Assembly (NCBI GenBank): GCA_023228325.1
Contig: JALOBK010000001.1
Span: 1,527,549 to 1,591,548 of the forward strand
DNA length: 64,000 nt
Origin: a bacterium
GTDB lineage: Bacteria; Auribacterota; UBA6266
Direction of reading: 5' to 3'
In this document: positions 7,353-15,844 of the stretch, one piece after another
Layout: every line of letters starts with the position of its first letter
Numbering within the stretch: position 1 is the first letter of the stretch
Made by a program: the position numbers and the translations under genes
Notes under the pieces: model-generated
The model's database searches: none
Seen by the model: only the letters and a program-made list of their open reading frames with translations
Told to the model about the DNA's origin: nothing

Positions 7353-9707
7353 ATGCAATTTGGATTTTTTGATGATGAGAAGAGAGAATATGTAATTACA
7401 AGGCCCGATACGCCCGCGCCCTGGATCAATTATCTCGGTACATCCGATTATTGCGCGATAATTTCCAACAATGCCGGCGGTTATAGTTTTTCTCAATCCC
7501 CCAAAAGCGGAAGAATATTGAGATTTAGGTTTAATAATATACCGGAAGACAGGCCGGGAAGGTATATATACATAAGGGACAGAGAAGACGGTGATTACTG
7601 GTCGGCGTCATGGCAGCCTGTCGCCAAGCCTCTGAAAAAATTCAAGACCGAATGCAGGCACGGCCTGGGTTATACAAAAATATCATCCCTGTATAAGGGT
7701 ATTGGCTCTCATGTGACTTATTTTGTCCCCGAGAACAGGAGATGCGAGGTGTGGGCTCTGGAGATTAAAAATAAGTCGGATAAAAAGAGAAAAATCGATA
7801 TTTTTTCGTATGCCGAATTCTGTTTCTGGGATTCCGAACTCGATATGAAAGATTACCAGTATATCCTGTATACTTCGAAAACCTGTTTCCGCAGAGGCCT
7901 GATAGACTACAGGCTTCAGTTCGGTAACGGCAGATCAAAAGAGGCTTTTTTCGGATCAACGGGAAAAATAGAAAGTTTTGATTCTGTCAGGGAATCATTT
8001 ATCGGGCGGTACAGGAGCGAAAGAAATCCTTTTGCCGTAGAAAGAGGATATTGCTCGTCTTCCGTTCAGGAAGGGGGAAATCCCTGCGGGAGCCTTCAGA
8101 TAAGAATGGTATTGAAACCCGGAGAGTCAAAGAAGATAAATTTTGTGATGGGCGAAGCGGATTCACCCGGCGAAGGCAGCAGGATTATACGGTATTTCGG
8201 GAAGAAAGATTCTGTGGAAAAGGAACTTGGAAAGATCAATAAACTCTGGAGCGAAAAATTGAACGCTATGCAATGTTCCACAGGGGTAAAAACATTCGAT
8301 AGTATTTTTAATATATGGAATCAATACCAGTGCCACACGACATTTAACTGGTCGAGATCGGCATCTTATATCGAGGCCGGAGGAAGAGACGGTTTAGGGT
8401 ACCGCGACAGTCTTCAGGATATACTGGGTGTGGTGCATGCTATCCCCGGAAAAGTCAGGACAAGGCTGACCGAACTTCTGAAGGCCCAAACTTCAACAGG
8501 ATGCGCTTTTCACCACATACAGCCCCTTACGATGAAAACAGGGCAAGGGCATTTTCCCGCCGGGGGTACGGTTTATTCGGACGATCACTTATGGCTTGGA
8601 ATTGCTGTCGGGGCATATATAAAAGAGACGGGTGACAAGAAATTTCTTTTTGAAAATATATCTTATATTGATAAGGGTTCAGCCTCTGTTTATGGCCATC
8701 TTCTGAAATCCGTGGATTTTTCGCTCAATAATCTGGGGCCTCACGGCCTGTGCCTGGGGCTTGCCGCGGACTGGAACGATTGCATTAATCTTTACGGGAA
8801 AGGCCAGTCTGTTTGGTCAACCATACTTCTGGTTAAATCGATGGATGAGATTATACAGCTTGCGGATTATGCGGGTAAAAAAACAGATGCACTGAAACTG
8901 ACGAAATTAAAGCGAAAAATTTCGGACAGGATAAACCGTGTCGCATGGGACGGAAAATGGTATTTGAGGGCGTATGTGGACAGCGGGCGTAAGGTCGGGT
9001 CTTCTTCATGCAGGGAAGGGAAAATATTTGTAAACCCGCAGTCATGGGCGGTAATGAGCGGGATTGCCGATACAGGAAAAGCCAAATCATGCATGAACAG
9101 TGTTTACAGGTATTTAAACACAAAGTTCGGAATCCGGCTTTTGTCTCCGGCTTATGCGAAATATGACAGGGAAATAGGCTCAATTACGAGTTTTCCCATG
9201 GGACTTAAAGAGAATGCGGGGATATTCTGCCACGCAAATCCGTGGGTTATTATTGCGGAATGCATTATGAAAAATCCCGAACGCGCTTTCGAGTACTGTT
9301 CCAATATTCTGCCAAGCGCTTATAATGCCGAATCGGATAAACGCGGGGCGGAGCCGTATGTCTATTCCCAGTTTACAACGGGCAAAGAAAACAGTAATTT
9401 CGGCCAGACGAAAAACCCGTGGTTAACCGGTACGGCGGCATGGTGTTTCATCGCATCCGCCAATTATATATTAGGCATAAGGCCTGATTTTGACGGGCTG
9501 GTTATAGAACCCTGCATCCCGTCAAAAATAAGAGGCTTTAACGTCAAAAGATATTTCAGGGGCGCCCTGTATGATATTCATGTGGAGCGCCGGAAAGGAT
9601 TAACATCTTCCCGGACAACGCTTAATGGAAGAGATCTTAAAGGGATTAAAATCCCTTTGCAGAAAAAAGGTTCGGAAAATAAGGTATGCGTGGTCCTTCC
9701 TTCTTAG
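7353..9707 (+). CDS. GH94 glycoside phosphorylase (cellobiose/chitobiose phosphorylase type)
   Basis: 784 residues, the usual length for single-unit GH94 enzymes. These cytoplasmic enzymes cleave a beta-linked disaccharide with phosphate, giving a sugar 1-phosphate plus a free sugar and saving one ATP. The N-terminus (REYVITRPDTPAPWINYLGT, then NNAGGYSF) and the block GGRDGLGYRDSLQD match the cellobiose/chitobiose phosphorylase branch. The catalytic region is ADWNDCINLYG, with Asp473 and Asp476 as candidates for the general acid; the phosphate-binding side appears as NPWLTGTAAW near the C-terminus. No signal peptide is present. The acceptor (glucose, GlcNAc or other) cannot be decided by eye. 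It is cotranscribed with the regulator just upstream. Confidence 0.9.
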   Translation: MQFGFFDDEKREYVITRPDTPAPWINYLGTSDYCAIISNNAGGYSFSQSPKSGRILRFRFNNIPEDRPGRYIYIRDREDGDYWSASWQPVAKPLKKFKTECRHGLGYTKISSLYKGIGSHVTYFVPENRRCEVWALEIKNKSDKKRKIDIFSYAEFCFWDSELDMKDYQYILYTSKTCFRRGLIDYRLQFGNGRSKEAFFGSTGKIESFDSVRESFIGRYRSERNPFAVERGYCSSSVQEGGNPCGSLQIRMVLKPGESKKINFVMGEADSPGEGSRIIRYFGKKDSVEKELGKINKLWSEKLNAMQCSTGVKTFDSIFNIWNQYQCHTTFNWSRSASYIEAGGRDGLGYRDSLQDILGVVHAIPGKVRTRLTELLKAQTSTGCAFHHIQPLTMKTGQGHFPAGGTVYSDDHLWLGIAVGAYIKETGDKKFLFENISYIDKGSASVYGHLLKSVDFSLNNLGPHGLCLGLAADWNDCINLYGKGQSVWSTILLVKSMDEIIQLADYAGKKTDALKLTKLKRKISDRINRVAWDGKWYLRAYVDSGRKVGSSSCREGKIFVNPQSWAVMSGIADTGKAKSCMNSVYRYLNTKFGIRLLSPAYAKYDREIGSITSFPMGLKENAGIFCHANPWVIIAECIMKNPERAFEYCSNILPSAYNAESDKRGAEPYVYSQFTTGKENSNFGQTKNPWLTGTAAWCFIASANYILGIRPDFDGLVIEPCIPSKIRGFNVKRYFRGALYDIHVERRKGLTSSRTTLNGRDLKGIKIPLQKKGSENKVCVVLPS

Positions 9708-9745
9708 AAGAAGCGGCGGAATTTTTTATAATATCCCTCTTGAAT

Positions 9746-9758
9746 TATGTCTGACATA
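9746..9758 (+). promoter_or_regulatory. Palindrome in the promoter region of the zinc-ribbon gene
   Basis: TATGTC-T-GACATA is a perfect inverted repeat, 7 bp upstream of overlapping -10-like TATAAT boxes (9766-9771 and 9771-9776). No good -35 box is present at normal spacing, so an activator site is possible. Confidence 0.35.
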
Positions 9759-9794
9759 GTCATATTATAATATAATTTTACTTAGGGGGTAAAT

Positions 9795-10715
9795 ATGGTT
9801 CGGTGCGGCAAGTGCGGTTATGATAATCCGATAGGCAAATTTCATTGTATGAGGTGCGGCGAGCGCCTTAAGTATGATCCGCAAAAAGAAATCAGGAGAA
9901 ACAATTTTTCGGTTTGGAAAATTATTAAGACCCTGTTGAAAATAATTATTCCCGTTTTTGCTGTGGCTTCAATTGTTTTGATTTTTATCGAACCTTCGGT
10001 TACAAAAATAGATGAAAGTTATTCTCACAAGGAAAGTTTTGACAACAAACTGCTTCAGCTTCAGGTAGCCGCTTCAAAGGGAAGAGGATATGTCATTGCC
10101 GTAACCGGCAGGGAACTTACTTCAAAAGCCCATTATTCGCTGATAGACAGGGAAACGGAAGATAAAAAAAATATACTTTCTAATATGGGTTTCAGGATAG
10201 ACGGTGTTTACTGCTCGGTTGAATCCGGATTCCTTTATTCAACCGTTGTCTATGATATGAAAGGAAAGAAAATTATCCTGAAAATCAAGTCCACACTGGG
10301 CGCAAGCGAAAACGGGAAACTGGTTTTTAAAGCAGAGGAGGTTTCAATGGGTAAGCTGCCGATATCTCCGGTTACTGTAAATCTCCTGCTTGAAAGTTTT
10401 TCGAAATCCGGGAAGTATTCGGATTCTTTTCAATTGCCTTATTATATTAAAGACATAAAGATAGTTAATGACCAGATATTATTTTCTTCCGCAAAACTTA
10501 AGGATTCAGCCGGCACAGAGAAAGCTGCGGAAGATGATGAGGGACAGCCGGACAGGGAAGAGCTTATCATCGACGCGAACAACTGCTTTAAATCAGGTGA
10601 CTATAAAAAAGCATCCGAATTATATGAACAGTATTTAAACACATTCCCTGATGATATTGTTAATGATAAAGTTGAACAGCTGCTGGAAAAATCCAGGAGC
10701 ATGTCGGGAAATTAA
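9795..10715 (+). CDS. Membrane-anchored zinc-ribbon protein with C-terminal TPR-like repeat
   Basis: 306 residues, not a named family. It starts with a zinc ribbon (C4, C7, C18, C21), followed by a basic stretch and a single membrane segment at about 44-66. Residues 80-240 form a domain rich in beta strands that I do not recognise. The C-terminus (about 255-295) has a TPR-like pair of helices (AANNCFKSGDYKKASELYEQYL-type pattern). The expected topology is ribbon in the cytoplasm and the bulk outside the membrane. The start has AGGGGG as ribosome site. The dtd gene follows after 10 bp. Comparable zinc-ribbon plus membrane-segment proteins are common in candidate phyla, with unknown roles. Confidence 0.6.
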   Translation: MVRCGKCGYDNPIGKFHCMRCGERLKYDPQKEIRRNNFSVWKIIKTLLKIIIPVFAVASIVLIFIEPSVTKIDESYSHKESFDNKLLQLQVAASKGRGYVIAVTGRELTSKAHYSLIDRETEDKKNILSNMGFRIDGVYCSVESGFLYSTVVYDMKGKKIILKIKSTLGASENGKLVFKAEEVSMGKLPISPVTVNLLLESFSKSGKYSDSFQLPYYIKDIKIVNDQILFSSAKLKDSAGTEKAAEDDEGQPDREELIIDANNCFKSGDYKKASELYEQYLNTFPDDIVNDKVEQLLEKSRSMSGN

Positions 10716-10725
10716 TTTTAATGAT

Positions 10726-11169
10726 ATGAAAGCTGTTATTCAGAGAGTCAGCGGGGCTTCGGTTGAAGTAAAAGGAGAGCCTGTTGCGTCTATTTCGGAT
10801 GGTATGCTGGTTCTTGCGGGTGTTGAAGAAGAAGATTCGGAAAAGGATGTGTCTTATATAGCTGATAAAATTGCCGGATTAAGAATTTTTAACGATAAAA
10901 ACGGTAAAATGAACTTATCTATTGCCGATACCGGCGGCAGCGTTATTATAGTTTCCCAGTTTACTCTCTGTTCAGATTGCAGGAAAGGCAGAAGGCCGGC
11001 TTTTGACAACGCGATGGAACCTGCGCTCGCGGCAAAGCTGTTTAATGAACTGGTCGACGGCATAAATGCCAGGGGTATAAAAACAAAGACAGGGGTATTC
11101 GGCGCTGAGATGACCGTTAATATATCCAATGCCGGTCCTGTTACATTTATTTTGGATTCGAAGAAATGA
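10726..11169 (+). CDS. dtd: D-aminoacyl-tRNA deacylase
   Basis: 147 residues, the standard DTD length. The enzyme removes D-amino acids wrongly attached to tRNA. The start MKAVIQRVSGASVEV, the SQFTL active-site motif and the C-terminal NAGPVT motif, which holds the Gly-cisPro element for chirality selection, are all present. The frame stays open upstream into the zinc-ribbon gene, but the family start is clearly the ATG at 10726. The stop overlaps the ATG of the next gene by four bases (ATGA), so translation is likely coupled. Confidence 0.95.
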   Translation: MKAVIQRVSGASVEVKGEPVASISDGMLVLAGVEEEDSEKDVSYIADKIAGLRIFNDKNGKMNLSIADTGGSVIIVSQFTLCSDCRKGRRPAFDNAMEPALAAKLFNELVDGINARGIKTKTGVFGAEMTVNISNAGPVTFILDSKK

Positions 11170-12317
11170 AAAAAAGACTGTTGCTTTCGGTTATAATATG
11201 TTTTGTTTTATTTTTCTGCAGTTCTTACGCCGGAGCTGTTTATATACTCAGCGCTTCAAAATACTTCGGATTTTTTGCCGGGAACACAACGGAAGCGAAT
11301 GAGCTTGTTTTCCAGGCTGAAAAAATGTTTATTGAACTGGACAGGTTATTCAAGAAAAATTCCGAGGTTAAGAACCCGGTGATCGTGAAGTATTCGGAAT
11401 CTGAGGAAGGTTCCGAATTCAATATGGCATTTAAAGGTTACAGGATAACTTTTTTTTCCGATAAAACCCCTGAGAATAATTACCAGGCCCTGTCAGAGTT
11501 ATGCGCTACGGCTTATTTTATGGTGGAATCAGGGCTTGAAGATACGGAATTCAGGATTGGGCCCAATCCTGTCCCGTACTGGGTTTATGCGGGCGCGGCA
11601 AGTTATATGATATATAAACAACGGTACGGAGTCTGGAAATTTGTCCAGGAGGAATATAACAGGGGAATGCTGGACTTCACTGTTTTATTCAGCGATGCCG
11701 GCAGAGAAGCGAAAATAGAACCTGTCGCGGCCGGATTACTGTTCGGTTATATAAATTCGGATAAGAAAAAGCGCGATTTATTCCTGGAGTTTGTATCTCT
11801 GACAGTGAATGGTATGAAAGTTGACACAGCTTATAAAAATACTCTCTTTAAGGTATTTGGCCCGGCAAGCAACCTTGTTTCGGATTTTCTTATCGTTGTT
11901 GATGAGAAAATCAGCAGCTCACTTTTTGAACTTATGTATGATGAGGAAGAAACGCGCGAAAAACTTATCGGCATAATATATACGGACCCGGACAGCCTCG
12001 GTCTGGAATCGGAAGGGAAGTTAACGCTCAAACAGCTTTATCCTTTTTTGGAGCGTAATGATGTGAAAAAACTTGTTGCGGAAAAATCTGTCGCGATAAA
12101 GGAATTGGCGATAAGAAGCCATATGCGGTACAAGGATCTGGTTATTATGTTCGACAGCGTAATCGACTCTATGCTGAGAGGGGACAGGGAAAGTTTCAAC
12201 CGCTGTTTCCATTCCGCCGACAATAAGGCAGGGAAACTCATAGGCAGCGAATATAAGGTCAAAAAAGCAAAAATAAGATTTTCGGATGTCCGGGCCGCAA
12301 GACAGGACAATGATTGA
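11166..12317 (+). CDS. Exported protein resembling a degenerate MA-clan peptidase
   Basis: 383 residues with a signal peptide (hydrophobic stretch 4-23). The stretch at about 105-150 resembles gluzincin (peptidase MA-like) proteins: a helix that would hold HExxH, then PVPYWVYAGAASYMIY, which looks like the usual 'P.W..EG.A.Y' helix. The zinc motif is not intact: the position reads SELCA (110-114), keeping the Glu but losing both His, and the downstream Glu is Ala. It is therefore probably not a metalloprotease, or only a structural relative. The remaining C-terminal half is helical and unrecognised. The gene overlaps dtd by 4 bp and the deacetylase gene follows at once. Confidence 0.5.
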   Translation: MKKRLLLSVIICFVLFFCSSYAGAVYILSASKYFGFFAGNTTEANELVFQAEKMFIELDRLFKKNSEVKNPVIVKYSESEEGSEFNMAFKGYRITFFSDKTPENNYQALSELCATAYFMVESGLEDTEFRIGPNPVPYWVYAGAASYMIYKQRYGVWKFVQEEYNRGMLDFTVLFSDAGREAKIEPVAAGLLFGYINSDKKKRDLFLEFVSLTVNGMKVDTAYKNTLFKVFGPASNLVSDFLIVVDEKISSSLFELMYDEEETREKLIGIIYTDPDSLGLESEGKLTLKQLYPFLERNDVKKLVAEKSVAIKELAIRSHMRYKDLVIMFDSVIDSMLRGDRESFNRCFHSADNKAGKLIGSEYKVKKAKIRFSDVRAARQDND

Positions 12318-12319
12318 TT

Positions 12320-13117
12320 ATGCATATAATTATTATTTTGTTTGCCTGCATCTCTTTTATATGGTTCTCCCTCAGGTTTAACTGGTGGAGGATACCCCGG
12401 AAGGGCATCAGGGTTTTGATGTATCACAAAATAAGCCTCGGCCTCGGGGACGGAAAAAAAGAAAAACTGCGTGTTTCCCCTGAAGATTTCAGCCGCCAGA
12501 TGAGATACCTGAAAGAAAAAGGTTATAAAAGTATATCCTTAAAAGAGCTTAAAGAATATTTTGAGGGAAAAAAGAAATTTGATTTTCATCCTGTCGTTTT
12601 ATCTTTTGATGACGGGTATAAAGATAATTACCTTAATGCCGTTCCGATACTCAGGGAATACGGTTTTTCAGCCGTTTTTTTTATTTCCACCGCTTATGTG
12701 GGAAAAGACAATCTCTGGGATATTAATGGTAAAGATGGCGGGGAACCCATGATGGACTGGAATGAGATAAAAGCATTATGCGGACAAGGTTTCGAAATAG
12801 GATCCCATACAGTTACACATGCCGACCTGACGGGGATTCCCCGCGAGGAAATAGTGAAAGAGTTAAAAGACTCAAAAAGCGCGCTTGAGTCGAAACTTGG
12901 CGTTAAGATTACAGCCGTCTCATATCCTTTCGGGCACTACAACGGGGAAGTGATGAGAATCGCTTCGGATACGGGATATCCGATTGGGATAGCGACCCGC
13001 CACGGGATTAATGCCGAATCGGATAACCCTCTGGCTGTTAAGCGCATATTGATAAGAGGTTATGACAGGCGGCTTGATTTTATCCTGAATGTGACAAGAG
13101 GCAGAAGCCATATCTGA
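12320..13117 (+). CDS. Polysaccharide deacetylase (NodB domain), membrane anchored
   Basis: 265 residues. A hydrophobic N-terminal anchor (1-20) precedes a NodB fold of carbohydrate esterase family 4, a metal-dependent de-N-acetylase. Visible motifs are SFDDGY (D97/D98: catalytic base and metal ligand), the metal His pair in GSHTVTH, and YPFGHYN. RVLMYHKI near the start is typical of the exported PgaB/IcaB-like group. Likely substrates are N-acetylated envelope glycans. The ATG at 12320 is used here; a TTG at 12314 overlapping the previous stop is an alternative. The WaaE-like transferase gene lies downstream. Confidence 0.88.
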   Translation: MHIIIILFACISFIWFSLRFNWWRIPRKGIRVLMYHKISLGLGDGKKEKLRVSPEDFSRQMRYLKEKGYKSISLKELKEYFEGKKKFDFHPVVLSFDDGYKDNYLNAVPILREYGFSAVFFISTAYVGKDNLWDINGKDGGEPMMDWNEIKALCGQGFEIGSHTVTHADLTGIPREEIVKELKDSKSALESKLGVKITAVSYPFGHYNGEVMRIASDTGYPIGIATRHGINAESDNPLAVKRILIRGYDRRLDFILNVTRGRSHI

Positions 13118-13172
13118 AAATACAAAGCGCGAAAGTCACAATACGGAACAAAAATTAAAACTAACAGACAAA

Positions 13173-13967
13173 ATGAATAAAACCCGGAATACCAAAATGG
13201 AAAATAATAAATTACCGGTATCCGTTACAGTATTGACTTTCAACGAGGAAGAGAATATTGCCGAATGCCTTGATTCTGTTTCGTGGGCTTCGGAAATAAT
13301 TGTCGTTGATTCAGGCAGTGAAGATAAAACGGTTGAAATATGCGGGAAATATACGGATAAAATTTTTTATAAAGACTGGGCGGGTTTTGTAGAACAGAAA
13401 AATTTTGCGACATCGAAATGTTCCTTCGACTGGGTTTTTAACATAGATGCGGATGAAAGAATAAGCGCTGAACTGGAAAAAAGCATTTTTAATGTATTCG
13501 GTTCGGTCGAAAAGGATGTTTATGCGGCTTTTATGATTAATTTCAGATCCAGATATCTGGGCAGGTGGATATATCATTGCGGGTGGTATCCTGATTATAA
13601 ACCGAGGTTGTTCAACAGGAATAAAGCGCGGTGGGAAGGAGAAGACCCGCATGCAATGGTTGTCCCCAGGGGGAGGACAAGAAGAATAAATGGAGATATC
13701 CTCCATTATGTTTATAAAAATATTTCAGCCCAGGTAAATACTATTCAGAGATATTCGGATACCTCTCTCCATAACTTTCTTAAAAAGGGGAGAAAACCCA
13801 GGCTCCTTACGATGATATTCCATCCTTTTGTCAAATTTATCGAAACTTATATTATCAAGAGAGGATTTCTCGACGGTTTTGCCGGGTTTGTTATTTCCGT
13901 AAACAGTTCCTTTTATGTTTTCTGCAAACATGCGAAACTGTGGGAATATTACACAAAGCATAAATGA
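13173..13967 (+). CDS. Glycosyltransferase family 2, WaaE/KdtX-like
   Basis: 264 residues. The N-terminus SVTVLTFNEEENI, the VVDSGSEDKT loop, DWVFNIDADERIS (DxD) and the later GWYPDYKPRLFNR...GEDPHAMV block are characteristic of the WaaE-like group, which adds sugars to the inner core of lipopolysaccharide. The C-terminal part contains an amphipathic helix region (RLLTMIFHPFVKFIETYI) expected to touch the membrane. An alternative start at 13197 (MENNKLPV) would remove eight residues. The family suggests an LPS-bearing outer membrane, though relatives also act on other glycans. Confidence 0.85.
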   Translation: MNKTRNTKMENNKLPVSVTVLTFNEEENIAECLDSVSWASEIIVVDSGSEDKTVEICGKYTDKIFYKDWAGFVEQKNFATSKCSFDWVFNIDADERISAELEKSIFNVFGSVEKDVYAAFMINFRSRYLGRWIYHCGWYPDYKPRLFNRNKARWEGEDPHAMVVPRGRTRRINGDILHYVYKNISAQVNTIQRYSDTSLHNFLKKGRKPRLLTMIFHPFVKFIETYIIKRGFLDGFAGFVISVNSSFYVFCKHAKLWEYYTKHK

Positions 13968-13985
13968 AAACTCCTGTCTGTCCCG

Positions 13986-14945
13986 ATGATTGATAATCTT
14001 AAAAAATCTGAACTCGCGGAAAAAGCCTGCTGTAACCTGTATTCAAGGCTTGAGAAATGTGATTTGTGCCCGAGAAAATGCGGTGTTAACAGGCTGAAAG
14101 GCCAAAAAGGTTTTTGCAGGCTGGCTTCCGGTATAAAAGTGTCTTCCATATCTATCCATCACGGGGAGGAACCTCCCATTTCGGGCACAGGAGGTTCGGG
14201 AACAATATTTTTTTCTTCATGCAATATGCGCTGTGTCTTTTGTCAGAATTATATGATAAGCCAGTCGGATTCGGGGAAAGTTGTTGCTGAGGAAGAACTG
14301 GCGGAAGCTATGTTGAAACTCCAGCAAAAAGGGGTCCACAATATTAACCTGGTGACACCCAGCCATGTAACGGCGCAGATAGTAAAAGCATTGGCTGTCG
14401 CTTATAAAAAAGGCCTGAAACTGCCTGTGGTTTACAATTCGGGAGGATATGATTCGGAAGATGTTCTGAGAGAAATGGAAGGTATTGTCGATATATATAT
14501 GCCGGATATGAAATATTTTTCTTCCGATGAGGCTTCTTTATATTCCGGGGCTCCCGGTTATCCGGCGGTCAATAAAGCGGCGGTTATTGAAATGTACAGG
14601 CAGGCGGGAGATCTTATTCTCGACAAAAATAATATCGCGGTTAAAGGCATCCTGATCCGGCACCTTGTGCTGCCGGATGCCGTGTCGGGCACAAAGGAAA
14701 TCCTCGATTTTATTGCGAAAAATATTTCAGACAGCGCATATGTCAGTCTTATGAGCCAGTATTTTCCCGAATACAAGGCAGAAGAATTCAGGCGTATAAA
14801 CAGGAGGTTATCCGATAAAGAGTATGAGCTGGCAGTCCGGTATTTTTTCGATTCCGGTCTGCGTAACGGATGGCTGCAGGGTTTGGATATAGACCCGGAT
14901 AAATTTTCCATAAAAAAATATCTGGAAGCAGATAATTGCTTGTAA
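13986..14945 (+). CDS. Radical SAM protein of the PflX/COG1313 family
   Basis: 319 residues. The radical SAM cluster motif is C79-x3-C83-x2-C86 (CNMRCVFCQN). A second group of four cysteines at the N-terminus (C25, C28, C32, C44) suggests another cluster or a zinc site, as is usual for this family. The pattern SISIHHGEEPPISGTGGSGT is diagnostic of PflX-like proteins, annotated as putative pyruvate formate-lyase activating enzymes. No formate-lyase gene is visible in the window, so the substrate is unknown. It starts 18 bp after the WaaE-like gene. Confidence 0.88.
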   Translation: MIDNLKKSELAEKACCNLYSRLEKCDLCPRKCGVNRLKGQKGFCRLASGIKVSSISIHHGEEPPISGTGGSGTIFFSSCNMRCVFCQNYMISQSDSGKVVAEEELAEAMLKLQQKGVHNINLVTPSHVTAQIVKALAVAYKKGLKLPVVYNSGGYDSEDVLREMEGIVDIYMPDMKYFSSDEASLYSGAPGYPAVNKAAVIEMYRQAGDLILDKNNIAVKGILIRHLVLPDAVSGTKEILDFIAKNISDSAYVSLMSQYFPEYKAEEFRRINRRLSDKEYELAVRYFFDSGLRNGWLQGLDIDPDKFSIKKYLEADNCL

Positions 14946-15002
14946 TGGGGGATTTTTAATTGTAAAATCGAAAATGCAAATGATAAGGATTACCTGAATA
15001 AT

Positions 15003-15488
15003 ATGAAAACACTGGTTTTTTTATTGCTTTTGTCATTATCCTCTCAGGCTTTCTGCCAGGCGGCAGATTATTCAACTCCGGAAAAGACATTTGAACTGTA
15101 TAAAAAAGCGGCCGAAGACGGGAATATTGATCAGTATCTGAAATGTCTTGACCGCAGTACGGCGATGATCTGGAGTGATATTGCCCCTACGTCCGAGCTT
15201 ATCAAAAAGGAAGTTGCTCCTATCCTCGGGAAAGAATATAAGATAACCTATATCGACAGTTACAGCCGGCGATATGCGATAATTAATTTCAGCGATAAGA
15301 CTGTTGATGCTCCGCCTTATATATTATGTCAGTCGGACAGCGAGTGGAAAATTGACTTTAAGGCTATGACATGGAGAATAATATGGGACGGACATGAATA
15401 TAAATACATCAGGCCGTTTGAAGAAAATGAAGAAGAAAAGAGCGCTCCGGCTGAAACCACTTCCGCCGGAAGAAGATCAAGAAGATAA
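15003..15488 (+). CDS. Exported protein of unknown function, NTF2-like candidate
   Basis: 161 residues with a signal peptide (1-20, cleavage near SQAFCQA). The mature part begins STPEKTFELYKKAAEDGNIDQYLKCL, a layout common in small NTF2/SnoaL-like exported domains, then alternates strands and ends in a low-complexity, basic tail (TTSAGRRSRR). A somewhat similar small domain behind a membrane anchor occurs at 47569-48090. I do not recognise a named family. It is the last gene before the tRNA on the opposite strand. Confidence 0.5.
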   Translation: MKTLVFLLLLSLSSQAFCQAADYSTPEKTFELYKKAAEDGNIDQYLKCLDRSTAMIWSDIAPTSELIKKEVAPILGKEYKITYIDSYSRRYAIINFSDKTVDAPPYILCQSDSEWKIDFKAMTWRIIWDGHEYKYIRPFEENEEEKSAPAETTSAGRRSRR

Positions 15489-15610
15489 CTGCCCCGAATC
15501 AGTAAATTTCCGTCAAACCCGTTCAATATGAGAGTTTTATCGTAACCCTGAGATTCTGCTGTTATATGAGTTATGCATTAGAGTTTACGGAGTGGTAAGC
15601 TGTATTGTAT

Positions 15611-15696
15611 TGGTGCGAGAGGGGGGATTTGAACCCCCATAGGATTTCTCCCGCTAGCCCCTCAAGCTAGTGTGTCTGCCGTTCCACCACTCTCGC
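15611..15696 (-). tRNA. tRNA-Leu (anticodon GAG), CCA encoded
   Basis: A class II tRNA with a long variable arm. The acceptor stem GCGAGAG/CTCTCGC, the anticodon stem CTAGC/GCTAG with loop TTGAGGG (anticodon GAG, reading CUC and CUU) and the T arm GGGGGTTCAAATCCCCC are all complementary. The 3' CCA is encoded in the genome (15611-15613). A variable-arm stem (GGGA...TCCT type) is present. Confidence 0.95.
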
Positions 15697-15723
15697 AAAT
15701 AATGATTACCGAAGTGAAAATGG

Positions 15724-15751
15724 ATTTTAACAGATAGATTCTAATTTGCAA
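15724..15751 (-). promoter_or_regulatory. Predicted promoter of tRNA-Leu
   Basis: Minus-strand TTGCAA (15746-15751) and TAAAAT (15724-15729) separated by 16 bp, with the -10 box 27 bp before the tRNA 5' end. Confidence 0.5.
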
Positions 15752-15791
15752 GCAAAAAAAGACCGGGTTGCCGTGTCTGTTAATCAGAAAT

Positions 15792-15821
15792 TTGTAGATA
15801 AAATTTTAACACTCTGATAAT
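15792..15821 (+). promoter_or_regulatory. Possible promoter of the alpha-glucan phosphorylase gene
   Basis: TTGTAG (15792-15797) and GATAAT (15816-15821) are separated by 18 bp, giving a short leader of about 18 nt that contains GGAGG. The -35 match is modest. Confidence 0.4.
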
Positions 15822-15844
15822 ATCCCTCACATTGGAGGACAACT

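Noticed and set aside
6635..7429. A 264-codon antisense frame over the GntR/LacI regulator
   Set aside because: It mirrors the codon structure of the regulator and has no motif of its own.
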